This document shows positions 1-7,749 of a DNA stretch of 15,738 nt, piece by piece. A program made the position numbers and the translations under genes. The stretch covers positions 1 to 15,738 of the forward strand of contig NZ_BMPE01000036.1 in NCBI RefSeq assembly GCF_014647435.1, written 5' to 3'. The notes beneath the pieces are model-generated. The model made no database searches. It was not told the DNA's origin and saw nothing but the letters and a program-made list of their open reading frames with translations. The stretch's first letter is position 1, and the number at the start of each line of letters is the position of its first letter. Source of the DNA: Deinococcus radiotolerans (GTDB lineage Bacteria; Deinococcota; Deinococci; Deinococcales; Deinococcaceae).

Positions 1-54
1 CTGGTCGGTGAGGTTGGTCAGGGCGAGGGTGTCGCTGCGGCGGACGAGCGTCAT
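1..54 (-). CDS. 5' end of an unidentified minus-strand gene
   Basis: Only the first 18 codons lie in the window, starting at the ATG whose complement is 52-54 and reading MTLVRRSDTLALTNLTDQ before running off the left edge. A GAGG Shine-Dalgarno sequence sits 7-8 bases upstream and a near-consensus promoter lies just beyond it, so a real gene start is well supported. The fragment is too short to assign a family. Confidence 0.6.
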   Translation of the reverse strand, partial: MTLVRRSDTLALTNLTDQ

Positions 55-84
55 GGCTGGGCCTCATACGTCATGAATACACTC

Positions 85-113
85 ATTATAGTACTAAGCC
101 ACATTAGTGTGAA
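85..113 (-). promoter_or_regulatory. Sigma-70-type promoter for the left-edge minus-strand gene
   Basis: On the minus strand TTCACA (complement of 108-113) is followed by exactly 17 bases and then a perfect TATAAT (complement of 85-90), about 30 bases before the ATG at 54. The imperfect palindrome CACATTAGTGTG at 101-112 overlaps the -35 box and could be an operator. The region is AT-rich, unlike the surrounding sequence. Confidence 0.7.
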
Positions 114-217
114 CAGGTAGAATGGATTAGTAGAGGAGTATTCCAGCTAGGCGTTAGTTTCTCATTATTTTTTCTGAAAGTACGCACCCTGGATGAACGA
201 CGGTTCAGAAAACCAGT

Positions 218-448
218 GTGAGCCTTGACCCCCAACTGCTGGCCTTCGGCGAGCACCACCAGGCCACCTATCACCTCCGCTCCCGGTCCGAAGTTTTCGC
301 CGGTGCCCTGACGCTTCTCCGGGAACGGGAACTCGAAATGCAGTATGCCGCCGCACTCACCGATTGGACCGCCACGGAAGACGCGGACCTGCGGGCGTCG
401 GCCGCGGGCGACCTCATCACCACCGGAGGGCCCCGTGCGCCAAGGTGA
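218..448 (+). CDS. Ribbon-helix-helix antitoxin (CopG/ParD type)
   Basis: This should be the antitoxin of a type II toxin-antitoxin pair: it binds and neutralises the downstream ribonuclease and represses the shared promoter. The N-terminal SLDPQLL strand, a helix, the RSRSEVFAGALTLL turn-helix and the ERELEMQYAAAL tail match CopG/ParD-like proteins, and 76 residues is a normal length. It overlaps the toxin start by 14 bases, which suggests translational coupling. The GTG at 218 is the only usual start in frame and has no good Shine-Dalgarno sequence. The frame stays open upstream to 197 and reads TTVQKTSV, as if the native start were the ATG at 193 with one extra A after it. The family call is solid; the start is not. 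Confidence 0.75.
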   Translation: MSLDPQLLAFGEHHQATYHLRSRSEVFAGALTLLRERELEMQYAAALTDWTATEDADLRASAAGDLITTGGPRAPR

Positions 449-788
449 CTTTTACCTCGCTGATCTCGACCCCATCTGGCCCAGCGGAGCCGACAGGCGG
501 CATCCCGTTGTCATCGTCATCAGCGACGCCGTGAACCGCGCGGTGGACAGATCGGGCGCCAAGTCAGTCGCCGGGGTGCCCGTCACGTGGAACATCGCGT
601 GGATCTCCAATATTCAGGTGCTGCTCCCGGCCGATCAAAGGGGCCTGGCCCAGGACAGTAAAGTCCAGGCGGAGCAGATTCGCCCCATCAGCTTCAGTCG
701 CCTCAGCCCTGCGCCCGTCGGCATCCTCCCACCGGCTCTGATGCGTGAGCCCAATGACGCACTGCGCCTGCATCTCTCCTTGACGTGA
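435..788 (+). CDS. MazF/PemK-family toxin endoribonuclease
   Basis: This 117-residue protein matches MazF/PemK toxins, which cleave single-stranded RNA at short sequences and stop growth when the antitoxin is lost. Family landmarks are RQGDFYLADLDP at the N-terminus, RRHPVVIVISDAVNR (residues 21-35), the VPVT strand (48-51), VLLPADQRGLAQDSKVQAEQIR (62-83, giving the LLP-GL-DS-QIR pattern), and SRL. Length is normal for the family. The GTG at 435 is chosen because GGAGG (425-429) lies five bases upstream and because homologues start at the RQGD segment; upstream codons in frame only shadow the antitoxin. No internal stop or frameshift is seen, so the toxin looks intact although the antitoxin start looks impaired. 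Confidence 0.85.
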   Translation: MRQGDFYLADLDPIWPSGADRRHPVVIVISDAVNRAVDRSGAKSVAGVPVTWNIAWISNIQVLLPADQRGLAQDSKVQAEQIRPISFSRLSPAPVGILPPALMREPNDALRLHLSLT

Positions 789-1155
789 CGCAGATTGACC
801 CTCCTGTACCCCTCAAACTCTGTTACAGGCCCCTTCCTGAGCCTCCTGCGAGCTTGCATTGTTTTGACCCGTCCTGCACGCACTTTTTTGAATTCCACCC
901 TCAGTGGCCCGGAGGTAAGGTGCTGCCCGCCTGACCTGTAGCGTCCCAGGCGTGCACATCTGAAGGTCACCAGTGGTGAAGGGGTTGGCTCAACGCATGT
1001 CGATCCTGTCGCGCACCGCACATGGACTCATCCGCCTTTGGCGGCTCCTGACTGCGACCGGTCGACGGGGCGGAAGATGCTGTGCCGTCAGGACACTCAA
1101 TACAGATCAGTGGACCCGCCACGGAGGAAGAGTGGCGTGGGAGAAAGTACCAGGG
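789..1155. other. Gene-free stretch after the toxin
   Basis: No ORF here shows recognisable protein similarity, and third-position G/C preference is not sustained in any frame. A weak CCTGT/ACAGG inverted repeat lies within about 45 bases of the toxin stop but has no T-tract. No tRNA-like cloverleaf, insertion-sequence ends or repeats were seen. Confidence 0.5.
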
Positions 1156-1430
1156 TGAACTCAAGGACTGTCCCGCCGCTCCCTGATCCCGGACAGCCAC
1201 TGCTATTCCCGAATGACCCACTGTTCGACGCGCGTCTAGGCCAGCGGTGGCTGCGTGGGGCTCACCACGTGTCCCTGGTCAACATGGCCGTGATCCGTCA
1301 CACCGGCTGCTCGGGCAACCTGGACGCGCTGATTGGGGACGACGCGGGCCGTTGCCTGGTGAGCCTGGGGATTGAGGTTGATCACGATGGTTCGTACGCG
1401 CACAGTAGAACTGCTGTGGGAGGATGTTAG
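1156..1430 (+). CDS. Doubtful small hypothetical protein or gene remnant
   Basis: From the GTG at 1156 this frame encodes 91 residues. Third positions between roughly 1196 and 1370 are mostly G or C, as in real genes of this window, and the middle reads like soluble protein (PLFDARLGQRWLRGAHH, then NLDALIGDDAGRCLVSLG). The beginning and end lack that bias and the Shine-Dalgarno sequence is poor. I do not recognise a family. It may be a short hypothetical gene or the middle of a decayed larger one. The surrounding 900 bases hold no other candidate. Confidence 0.3.
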
Positions 1431-1721
1431 ACCTCTGGCCGGTACGGGCGCCATGCCCGTTCAGCGGTGGCAGACGTCAGTCCGCGTACTTCACTGCTGA
1501 CAGTGGGCGTCGAACGGGCCGTGGTGATCCGGCCCTGCGGGTCACGGTCGCTCAAGGCATTCAGTCGCCTTTCACTTCAGTCTGGCCGTGCCAGCGGCGT
1601 GTTGCCGTGCTGGGCGCGTTCCACCATGCGGTGTCTTGGTCGCAATGGTGACCGCCATGAGGGGTGCTGCCCGAGGTCGCTCACGACGCGTCTCCTCGGG
1701 TGGACCCTGAGGCGGCGGTCA
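1431..1721. other. Stretch with no convincing gene, downstream of the arsenic-type operon
   Basis: The plus-strand ORF from 1467 continues antisense through the DUF6428 gene and looks like its shadow. The only structure noted is the hairpin at 1670-1700. Both flanking transcription units would run into this stretch. Confidence 0.4.
1670..1700 (-). terminator. Terminator-like hairpin after the DUF6428 gene
   Basis: CCCGAGG at 1670-1676 pairs perfectly with CCTCGGG at 1694-1700 across a 17-base loop, about 20 bases past the DUF6428 stop. There is no U-tract, so intrinsic termination is only a possibility. Confidence 0.3.
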
Positions 1722-2264
1722 TCAGGTGAGGGTGATGGGCGCCTGGGAGGCGCAGCAGCCGGAAGCGGGCTCACAGCCGTCACTGGTGTCGGTGGGCGTC
1801 CCGCAGGCGTCCCCCGCCTTGCACTGCACGCCGGGGGTGCGCAGGTGCACGGTGATCACGTCGGGTTGAAGGTCGACGTGGGTGACGTGGTACTGCAGGG
1901 CCGGGGTGTTGGCATTCCCATACTCGAAGCGAACTTCAGCGTGATCACGCACGGGGATGTGCTTTACCACGCGGTCGTAGATGGCCAGGAACTTGTGGTT
2001 GGTCATGAACCCGGCCTTGGCTTCCTCAGCGCTGCCATCCATCAGCTGAATGACCGTCTCCCGCCAGGCGTTGGCCTTCCCGCCGCAGTCCATGGCTTCG
2101 ATGGTGACGGCCTTGATCTCGGTGACGTGGTAGCCCGCGGGGACGAGGAGTTCGCCGTGCAGGTGGAACTGGAGGGGCCGTTGGGGCAGCGTGCGCAGGG
2201 CGGTGATCAGGGCATCCGTGGTGGTGTGCTCGCTGAGGCCGGAGATGGGCGTCGCCTGGGTCAT
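1722..2264 (-). CDS. DUF6428 family protein with Cys-rich C-terminal tail
   Basis: This 180-residue protein matches the DUF6428 family, small proteins of unknown activity often found beside ArsR regulators. The recognisable core is [20 protein letters not shown] (residues 33-52), then the conserved [17 protein letters not shown] (58-74), which carries Cys60. A C-terminal tail of about 30 residues holds Cys148, 154, 164, 170 and 171, including a vicinal CC pair, which suggests binding of a soft metal or metalloid such as As(III). No signal peptide or membrane segment is seen. AAGGAG lies eight bases before the ATG at 2264. It is the last gene of the arsR operon, 46 bases after the small CPTC protein. 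The family call is good; metalloid binding is inferred from the cysteines and context. Confidence 0.85.
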   Translation of the reverse strand: MTQATPISGLSEHTTTDALITALRTLPQRPLQFHLHGELLVPAGYHVTEIKAVTIEAMDCGGKANAWRETVIQLMDGSAEEAKAGFMTNHKFLAIYDRVVKHIPVRDHAEVRFEYGNANTPALQYHVTHVDLQPDVITVHLRTPGVQCKAGDACGTPTDTSDGCEPASGCCASQAPITLT

Positions 2265-2310
2265 AGCAGGACTCCTTATTGACGTTCTTCGATGGGTTTA
2301 GGAAAAAAAA

Positions 2311-2474
2311 TCAGCAGGTGGGGCAGGGCGTGCCGGAGACCGGCAGCTGCACGATCACCGGCGGGGTGGGGCGGTCCGGCGTCGGGCGGGCGAGTTGGGC
2401 GTGGCGGGCCTGCTCGGCGTCCCGCAGCAGGTCCTGGTGGTGGGCGAGGGCGACGAGGTGAACGGTGAGGGGGT

Positions 2475-2478
<4 letters not shown>
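2311..2478 (-). CDS. 55-residue hypothetical peptide ending CPTC
   Basis: A short ORF lies between arsR and the DUF6428 gene. Its ATG (complement of 2476-2478) overlaps the arsR stop as ATGA, and GGAGG sits four bases upstream, so translation is well supported. The N-terminal half ([27 protein letters not shown]) is probably helical. The second half is proline-rich and ends in CPTC at the extreme C-terminus, a CxxC motif able to bind a metal or act in redox. The family is not recognised. A run of eight T follows its stop on the transcribed strand, and a TGCCGG-TCT-CCGGCA hairpin (2331-2345) lies within its 3' coding sequence, too far from the T-run for a classical terminator. Coupling to arsR suggests an accessory role in the same metal response. 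Confidence 0.65.
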
Positions 2479-2801
<323 letters not shown>

Positions 2802-2807
2802 GGATGT

Positions 2808-2844
2808 ACTTTAGAAGTTAGATCGAATAATGTCAATGAATTGA
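2808..2844 (-). promoter_or_regulatory. Probable leaderless arsR promoter with overlapping operator
   Basis: On the minus strand TTGACA (complement of 2831-2836) is followed by exactly 17 bases and TAAAGT (complement of 2808-2813). Only six bases separate that -10 box from the arsR ATG, the spacing of leaderless Deinococcus transcripts. TCAAT-GA-ATTGA at 2833-2844 is a perfect inverted repeat overlapping the -35 box. A shorter ACTT-CTA-AAGT repeat overlaps the -10. Both are candidate ArsR operators for autoregulation. Confidence 0.7.
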
Positions 2845-2884
2845 GCGGTGAAGGCGGTCCCACACCACCCCCACTCAGCCTTCT

Positions 2885-3019
2885 CGACTCAAGCCCGACT
2901 TGGACTGGCACCGCACGCCGGTCAAGTCGTCGGCAGAGAGCGGAGAGCCCAGCGGCGTTCCGCACGGAAGCGTGATCAATATCCCTTCCACTGGTGGTCA
3001 CCACAATGTGCTGGTACAT
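2885..3019 (-). pseudogene. Truncated universal stress protein (UspA) remnant
   Basis: A strong AGGAGG sequence precedes the ATG at 3019, and the first codons read MYQHIVVTTSGRD, very close to the UspA opening MYQHILVTTDGS. Similarity fades after about 30-45 residues, whereas UspA proteins usually have 140-160. The frame stays open to 2651 but only by reading out of frame through the arsR promoter and gene. The usual TTDGS has become TTSGR. The gene starts 26 bases after the YeeE/YedE-like stop, so it was the last gene of the sulfur operon before truncation. The remnant is called from its N-terminus alone. Confidence 0.55.
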
Positions 3020-3045
3020 GACTCCTCCTGATCGGGTACAGCTGA

Positions 3046-3512
<467 letters not shown>

Positions 3513-3516
<4 letters not shown>

Positions 3517-4079
3517 CCGATCACCGCCATGAACGCAGGAAGGAGCAGGTTCGCGCTGAAGATGCCGCCCGCGAAGAACGAAACAGTCGCGATCAGGCTG
3601 GGCAGTTGCAGGGTACTCAGCCCCGTGATGGCGTGCCCGCTGGTGCAGCCGCCCCCGTAGCGCGTGCCGAACCCGACCAGCAGGCCAGACACGCCCAGCA
3701 GCAGCCACACGCCGGGGTTGGAGAGGTCAGTGAGTTCCCCAGGGACCAGGCCAGGGCGGACCTGCACGCCCAGCGCCTGCACAGACGCCGCACCAGCCGC
3801 ATTCAGGCGGGTCGGCTCTGGATCGGCGAGGATCAGTCCGGCCAGCGTACCGCCCAGGATGAGACCGAAGGCGAACGTCATATTCCACCGCTCGGCGCGC
3901 CAGTTGTAGCGGAAGAAACTGGGTTTGGTGACGTCCGGGAGCAGGACGGCGCAGGCGTGGCGCAGGTTGGCGGATATGCCGAAGCCCTTGTTGCCAATCC
4001 ACAGGAGGAGCGGGACGGTCAGGCCGATCAGGGGGCCGCCGACCCACCAGGGCCAGGGCGAGGTGAGCAGATCAATCAT
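3513..4079 (-). CDS. YeeE/YedE-family sulfur transport protein, first half
   Basis: This 188-residue membrane protein has an N-terminal segment [20 protein letters not shown], then [10 protein letters not shown] with Cys43, a second hydrophobic stretch near 68-84, and [27 protein letters not shown] (129-155). That last stretch carries the family signature GGGCTSGH with Cys145, equivalent to the cysteines proposed to relay thiosulfate in TsuA. A last helix spans about 161-186. GAGG lies six bases before the ATG at 4079. The gene follows tauE after a 104-base gap with no clear promoter or terminator, so it probably belongs to the same operon, and it overlaps its partner half by four bases. Confidence 0.9.
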
Positions 4080-4183
4080 GAATGCCTCGGAGGGCGCGGG
4101 TGTCGACCGCGCGCTTTGAACAGGGAACGTGTGGGCCGCGTGGGGCCGCTGAAGTGAGTGAGTGGAACGCACGCGCCCTTCGG

Positions 4184-4963
4184 TCAGTGAACGCGGCTCT
4201 CGACCGTAGGCAGGGGGGTGAGCACTTTGGGAACGTTGGTGCTCAGGACGTAGAGGCCCATAACGACCAGGAAGGCCGCGAAGCTCCGGCGGAGTGTCAC
4301 CTGAGGGAGGCGGCGGCCGATCCGGGCGCCCACCTGACTGCCCGCCACACCGATGACCGCGAACACGGCAATCAGGGGCCAGTGCAGCTCCGGTCCGCCC
4401 TGGTGCAGGTGCTTGAGGAACCCGGCGGCGCTGTTCAGGGTGATGATGCTCAGGCTGGTCCCGACCGCCAGGCTCATGGGCAGGCCGCCCAGCAGCACCA
4501 GCGCCGGCACGATCAGGAAGCCGCCCCCCACGCCGACCACGCCGGTCAGGACGCCCACACCCGCGCCCTCCAGCGCGGTCAGCCACGCCGGGTGGGACCG
4601 GCCGCCCGGTGCAGGGGGTGGGCGGACCATCAGCGTCGCGGCGAGGAGCATGACCGCCGCGAAGATCAGCAGCTGCGTGCCGCCGCTCAGGTGCGCGCTC
4701 AGGGCCGATCCGGCGGCCGTGCCGAGCATGCCGGGCAAGCCGAACGGCGCCACGCGCCGCCAGTCAATCTGTCGTTTCAGGGCGTACGGCAGCGTACCGA
4801 ACAGGCTGATCAGCCCCACAATGGCCAGGCTCTCGGTGATGGCCAGTTTGCTGTCCTCACCGACGAGGTACACCAGGACGGGCACGGTCAGGATGCTGCC
4901 CCCGGAGCCGAGCAGGCCCAGGCTCAGCCCGATCAGGGCCGCGCCGATCCAGGCGAGGATCAC
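4184..4963 (-). CDS. TauE/SafE-family sulfite (anion) exporter
   Basis: The 259 residues form about eight membrane segments in two similar halves. Each half opens with the glycine-rich motif of this family: [18 protein letters not shown] (16-33) and [18 protein letters not shown] (141-158). TauE/SafE proteins export sulfite, sulfoacetate or related anions. Next to a persulfide dioxygenase, which makes sulfite, export of sulfite is the natural role here, but substrate cannot be read from the sequence. Its GTG start (4963) overlaps the stop of the upstream rhodanese as GTGA. Length is normal and no defect is visible. Confidence 0.92.
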   Translation of the reverse strand: MILAWIGAALIGLSLGLLGSGGSILTVPVLVYLVGEDSKLAITESLAIVGLISLFGTLPYALKRQIDWRRVAPFGLPGMLGTAAGSALSAHLSGGTQLLIFAAVMLLAATLMVRPPPAPGGRSHPAWLTALEGAGVGVLTGVVGVGGGFLIVPALVLLGGLPMSLAVGTSLSIITLNSAAGFLKHLHQGGPELHWPLIAVFAVIGVAGSQVGARIGRRLPQVTLRRSFAAFLVVMGLYVLSTNVPKVLTPLPTVESRVH

Positions 4964-5277
4964 GGCTGGTCGCCGGTCACCAGGTCGCGGCCCTCGCGCA
5001 TCCAGCCGAAGGTGCCCCCCATCAGGTTCTTGAGATTCTGGCGGCCCAGTCCGGCGAGGTAGGCGGCGGCCTGTGAAGAGCGGTTGCCGCTGGCGCAGAT
5101 GAGGACCGCGCCGTCTGGGACTTCGGCTTCCCGAGCCTGGAGTTCAGAGAGGGGGAGGTTGATGGCCCCGGGCACGTGGCCCTGGGTGTACTCGTCAGGT
5201 TCGCGCACGTCGATCAGGGCGGCGCCCACGCGGCGGTGGATGTCGAGTTCATTCGGGAAGAGGTCGGTGTAGGTCAT
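4960..5277 (-). CDS. Single-domain rhodanese (sulfurtransferase)
   Basis: A 105-residue cytoplasmic rhodanese. Landmarks are [23 protein letters not shown] (20-42) and the active-site loop LICASGNRS with catalytic Cys61, followed by NLMGGTFGW. It should carry sulfane sulfur as a Cys persulfide, moving it between thiosulfate, glutathione persulfide and protein acceptors. The CASGNRS loop resembles GlpE/PspE-type enzymes. Its ATG overlaps the preceding rhodanese stop (ATGA), and its own stop overlaps the tauE start, so the three genes are translationally coupled. Confidence 0.93.
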   Translation of the reverse strand: MTYTDLFPNELDIHRRVGAALIDVREPDEYTQGHVPGAINLPLSELQAREAEVPDGAVLICASGNRSSQAAAYLAGLGRQNLKNLMGGTFGWMREGRDLVTGDQP

Positions 5278-5624
5278 ATCTGTTTCCCTCTGCGGCTGGG
5301 AAGTCCTTCGGCCTGCCAGGCCTGGATGCCCCCCTGGAGATTGCGGACGTCAAAGCCGCGAGCCTGGAGTTGCCGGGCGGCCAGGGCGCTGCGGCGGCCG
5401 CTGGCGCACTGGCAGATCAGCACCTGTCCCTGCGGAAGGTCGGCGCTGCCCAGGTCACTCAGGGGAATGTGTCGGCTGCCCGGAATGAAGCCCTGAGCAC
5501 GCTCGGCCTGTTCGCGCACGTCGAGGATCAGGGCACCCTGACGGGTGAGGTCCTGCGCCTCGTGGGGGGTCAGACCGGGAACCGGCGAGCCGAGCAGTTT
5601 CTTCAGGAAGCCGAAGATGGTCAG
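5274..5624 (-). CDS. Single-domain rhodanese with probable CTG start
   Basis: This rhodanese has active loop CQCASGRRS and ends [13 protein letters not shown]. The first conventional start in frame is the GTG at 5519, but that falls inside the conserved LILDVRE strand and would remove the first part of the domain. The frame is open upstream with convincing protein sequence: [20 protein letters not shown], then [10 protein letters not shown]. The only plausible start is the CTG at 5624, which would overlap the upstream stop as CTGA, mirroring the ATGA and GTGA junctions around it. That gives 116 residues with catalytic Cys73. ATC at 5618 is the other option. The family is certain; the start codon is inferred. 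Confidence 0.85.
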   Translation of the reverse strand: MTIFGFLKKLLGSPVPGLTPHEAQDLTRQGALILDVREQAERAQGFIPGSRHIPLSDLGSADLPQGQVLICQCASGRRSALAARQLQARGFDVRNLQGGIQAWQAEGLPSRRGKQI

Positions 5625-7009
5625 ACCGTCCGCGCGTCGCGTTCGCGGGTGTAGGCGTCGTAGCCGCCGGCGAGTTCACTCACGTGGAACCCCTGGGCGC
5701 GCAGGAGGCTGGCGGCGGCGGCGCTGCGCGCGCCCCCCTGGCAGTGCACCACGATCTCCTGATCGCGCGGCAGCTCGTCCAGGTGCCACGCGAGGCGACC
5801 AGCATGCAGCTGCTGCGCACTGGGAATGGCACCGGCCTGATGCTCTGTTTTGTTCCGCACGTCGAGGATCAGCGCGCCGTCATGCTGGTCGAGTTCCGCT
5901 GCTGGGAACGGCTGGGCGGGCGCGGTATCCAACCCGTCGGTCGAAGTCACGAATCCCGTCACCTGATCCAGTCCCACCATCCACAGGCGGCGGCGCAGCG
6001 TCTCGGCATGCGCGGCGTCCCGGGCCAGCAGGACGTACGCGGCGTCCTCGGGCTGCAGCAGCCACCCGGACCACGTCTCGAAGGTATTCCCATCCGGGAT
6101 GTTCACGCTGCCCTGCGGCGCATCAGCTTGGTGCGCTTCTTTTGAACGCGTGTCGATGAGGACGCCTCCGGCGCGGACATGGGCGTTCACGGCGTTGGGG
6201 CTGAGGTGCGCGAGCGCCTGCACGTCACCCAGGAGGGCCGGACCGGCTTTGTTCTGCAGTTTCATGCGGCCGTAGTACAGCGGCGCGTCCGGCTGGCCGC
6301 TCAGCAATTCGGCCGTGAAGCCCTGTTCGTCTCCGGCGGCCACGTAGGGTGCCCACCAGGCCCGGGCGCGCTCGTACCCGACCGTGGTGGTGGGGACGGC
6401 GCCCAGGGCCTTGCCGCACGCGCTGCCCGCGCCGTGGCCGGGCCAGACCTGCACGCCGTCGGGGAGCGTCAGGAACTGGTCGCGCAGGCTAGCGAACATC
6501 TGCTGGGCTCCGGCGAAGCGGGTGTCCACGCCACCGGCGGCCTCGTCGAGCAGGTCGGGGCGGCCGATATCACCGACGAAGACGAAGTCGCCGGTGAAGT
6601 ACAGGACGGGCGTGTCCCCCCGGGGGGTATCGGTCACGAGGAAGGAGAGGCTCTCGGGGGTGTGGCCGGGCGTGTGGCGCACCTCGACGCGGATGTTGCC
6701 GATCATGAACCTGTCGCCGTGGTGGAGCTTCTGAGCGGCGAAGCCGTACGTCCAGTCGGCGCCACCTTCATCGGATAGGAGGAGCTGCGCGCCGGTCTGG
6801 GCGGCGAGTTCGCGGCTGCCGGACAGGTAGTCGGCGTGGATGTGGGTTTCGGTGACGTGCGTGACGCGCAGCTTCTCGCGGGCGGCGCGGTCGAGGTAGG
6901 GCTGGGTGTTGCGGGTGGGGTCGATGACGAGGCATGCGCCGGTTTTCTGGCAGCCGATCATGTAGGACGCCTGGGCGAGGTCAGTGTCGTAGAACCGTTC
7001 AAAGAACAT
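5621..7009 (-). CDS. Persulfide dioxygenase-rhodanese fusion (MBL fold, CstB-like)
   Basis: A 462-residue cytoplasmic enzyme with three parts. Residues 1-255 are a metallo-beta-lactamase fold of the ETHE1/persulfide dioxygenase type: THIHADY (H56, H58, D60), HTPGHT (H116), FTGD (D141) and WPGHG (H192), the usual mononuclear iron site. Residues 265-360 are a rhodanese-like domain with no cysteine at the active loop ([11 protein letters not shown]), so inactive. Residues 372-455 are an active rhodanese with VHCQGGARS (Cys423). This is the layout of Staphylococcus CstB, which oxidises persulfides and forms thiosulfate. The ATG at 7009 is chosen because AAGGAGG lies six bases upstream and MFFERFYD matches family N-termini. 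It is the first gene of the sulfur operon. Confidence 0.93.
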   Translation of the reverse strand: MFFERFYDTDLAQASYMIGCQKTGACLVIDPTRNTQPYLDRAAREKLRVTHVTETHIHADYLSGSRELAAQTGAQLLLSDEGGADWTYGFAAQKLHHGDRFMIGNIRVEVRHTPGHTPESLSFLVTDTPRGDTPVLYFTGDFVFVGDIGRPDLLDEAAGGVDTRFAGAQQMFASLRDQFLTLPDGVQVWPGHGAGSACGKALGAVPTTTVGYERARAWWAPYVAAGDEQGFTAELLSGQPDAPLYYGRMKLQNKAGPALLGDVQALAHLSPNAVNAHVRAGGVLIDTRSKEAHQADAPQGSVNIPDGNTFETWSGWLLQPEDAAYVLLARDAAHAETLRRRLWMVGLDQVTGFVTSTDGLDTAPAQPFPAAELDQHDGALILDVRNKTEHQAGAIPSAQQLHAGRLAWHLDELPRDQEIVVHCQGGARSAAAASLLRAQGFHVSELAGGYDAYTRERDARTV

Positions 7010-7041
7010 GTGGGGCCTCCTTGGAACTTCGATCTGACCTG

Positions 7042-7070
7042 ACTGTATACCCCCTAGGGGTACTAAGCAA
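7042..7070 (-). promoter_or_regulatory. Sulfur-operon promoter with CsoR/CstR-like operator in its spacer
   Basis: On the minus strand TTGCTT (complement of 7065-7070), exactly 17 bases, then TACAGT (complement of 7042-7047) form a promoter ending about 33 bases before the ATG. The spacer is filled by TACCCC-CTA-GGGGTA (7048-7062), with six-base perfect arms. This G/C tract flanked by TA matches operators of the CsoR/RcnR/CstR repressor family; CstR is the persulfide-sensing member controlling CstB-type operons. Binding there should block RNA polymerase. No gene of that family is in the window. Confidence 0.75.
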
Positions 7071-7366
7071 GGCTCACTATCAGTATTATGGGAAAAAGCG
7101 ATACTCAATATCAGGGAAATAAATAAGACATGGCGGATGGAATACGTCCTCCATTGCAGCTAGAGACGCCCGCTGAGAGGACGCACACACTTTGCTTGAC
7201 CTGACCCACCGGCTGAATTCCAGGTCCTCCACACCACCAAGCGAGGACCTCACCGGTGCACCATGGTTTCCAACGCACTGGATGCAGGCCTGAATCGCCC
7301 CCGGGTGGCACACCGCAGTGGGACTGCGGAGGCAGCCTGCTGCGTCGGCAGCGATCCGAGTCGGAC
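7071..7366. other. Divergent intergenic region without genes
   Basis: About 300 bases separate the two divergent promoters. The part next to the sulfur promoter is AT-rich (7075-7130); the rest is of average composition. Neither strand has an ORF with recognisable similarity. No repeat, tRNA or hairpin terminator was found. It may hold upstream activator sites, but nothing specific can be named. Confidence 0.5.
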
Positions 7367-7398
7367 TTGACAGCCCCCCTTCTTAGGTGAACTATATA
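7367..7398 (+). promoter_or_regulatory. padR promoter region
   Basis: A perfect TTGACA lies at 7367-7372. At 17-18 bases downstream the -10 is weak (AACTAT at 7390-7395 or ACTATA at 7391-7396), inside the TATATA centre of the 48-bp palindrome. A repressor bound at the palindrome would cover the -10 box. Confidence 0.55.
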
Positions 7399-7419
7399 GT
7401 TCATCTAAGAAGGGGGGCT
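7372..7419. repeat. 48-bp near-perfect palindrome, probable PadR operator
   Basis: Bases 7372-7395 are the reverse complement of 7396-7419 except for one pair (7387/7404). The arms run from AGCCCCCC at the outside to TGAACTAT at the centre. The right arm ends directly against the padR ATG and contains its GGGGGG purine tract, so the element covers both the -10 region and the ribosome-binding site. The AT-centred TGAACTATATAGTTCA core fits the dyads bound by PadR repressors. In RNA it could fold into a very stable hairpin hiding the ribosome-binding site. Confidence 0.85.
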
Positions 7420-7749
7420 ATGAATCCAGATCTGATGCGCGGGAACCTCGACCTGATCCTGCTGTCCATCCTCAATGAGCGGCCCCAGTACGGCCTGGCC
7501 ATCATCCAGGAAGCCAAATCCCGCACGGACGGGTATTTCAACTTCAAGGAAGGGAGCCTGTACCCTGCGCTCTACCGCCTGGAGAAAGACGGCTTGTTGG
7601 AGAGTGAATACGCCGAACTGGGCGGTCACGGAAAGCCGCGGAAGTACTACCGCCTCACGGCGGCGGGCCAGGCCATGTTGGCGCGCAAACGCAGAGAGTA
7701 CGCCGCCTTCCACAGGGCCATGGGTACGGTCACCGGCGGAGACGCATGA
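7420..7749 (+). CDS. PadR-family transcriptional repressor
   Basis: A 109-residue PadR regulator. MNPDLMRGNLDLILLSILNERPQYGLAI (1-28), EGSLYPALYRLEKDGLLES (44-62) and GKPRKYYRLTAAGQAML (71-87) match the family winged helix closely, and the C-terminal helix should dimerise. Such short PadR proteins repress adjacent transporter genes. The ATG at 7420 is chosen because homologues start at MNPDL; the in-frame start at 7387 lies within the palindrome and is a by-product of it. The stop overlaps the next start as ATGA. Autoregulation through the 48-bp palindrome is expected. Confidence 0.95.
   Translation: MNPDLMRGNLDLILLSILNERPQYGLAIIQEAKSRTDGYFNFKEGSLYPALYRLEKDGLLESEYAELGGHGKPRKYYRLTAAGQAMLARKRREYAAFHRAMGTVTGGDA

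Noticed and set aside
1467..2282. Plus-strand ORF of 271 codons
   Set aside because: Its second half is antisense to the DUF6428 gene, which has clear family motifs and a ribosome site.
2303..2345. Intrinsic terminator formed by the TGCCGG-TCT-CCGGCA stem and T8 run
   Set aside because: The stem is over 20 bases from the T-run and lies in coding sequence; the DUF6428 gene follows with its own ribosome site and no visible promoter.
4082..5062. Long plus-strand ORF of 326 codons, and a similar one at 3049-3660
   Set aside because: Both run antisense to clear transporter genes, are rich in Gln, Arg, His and Ala, and have no domain. They are GC-driven shadows.
7387..7419. Eleven-codon N-terminal extension of PadR, mirrored on the minus strand
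   Set aside because: It lies inside the palindrome, which automatically gives the same peptide on both strands; PadR homologues begin at MNPDL.
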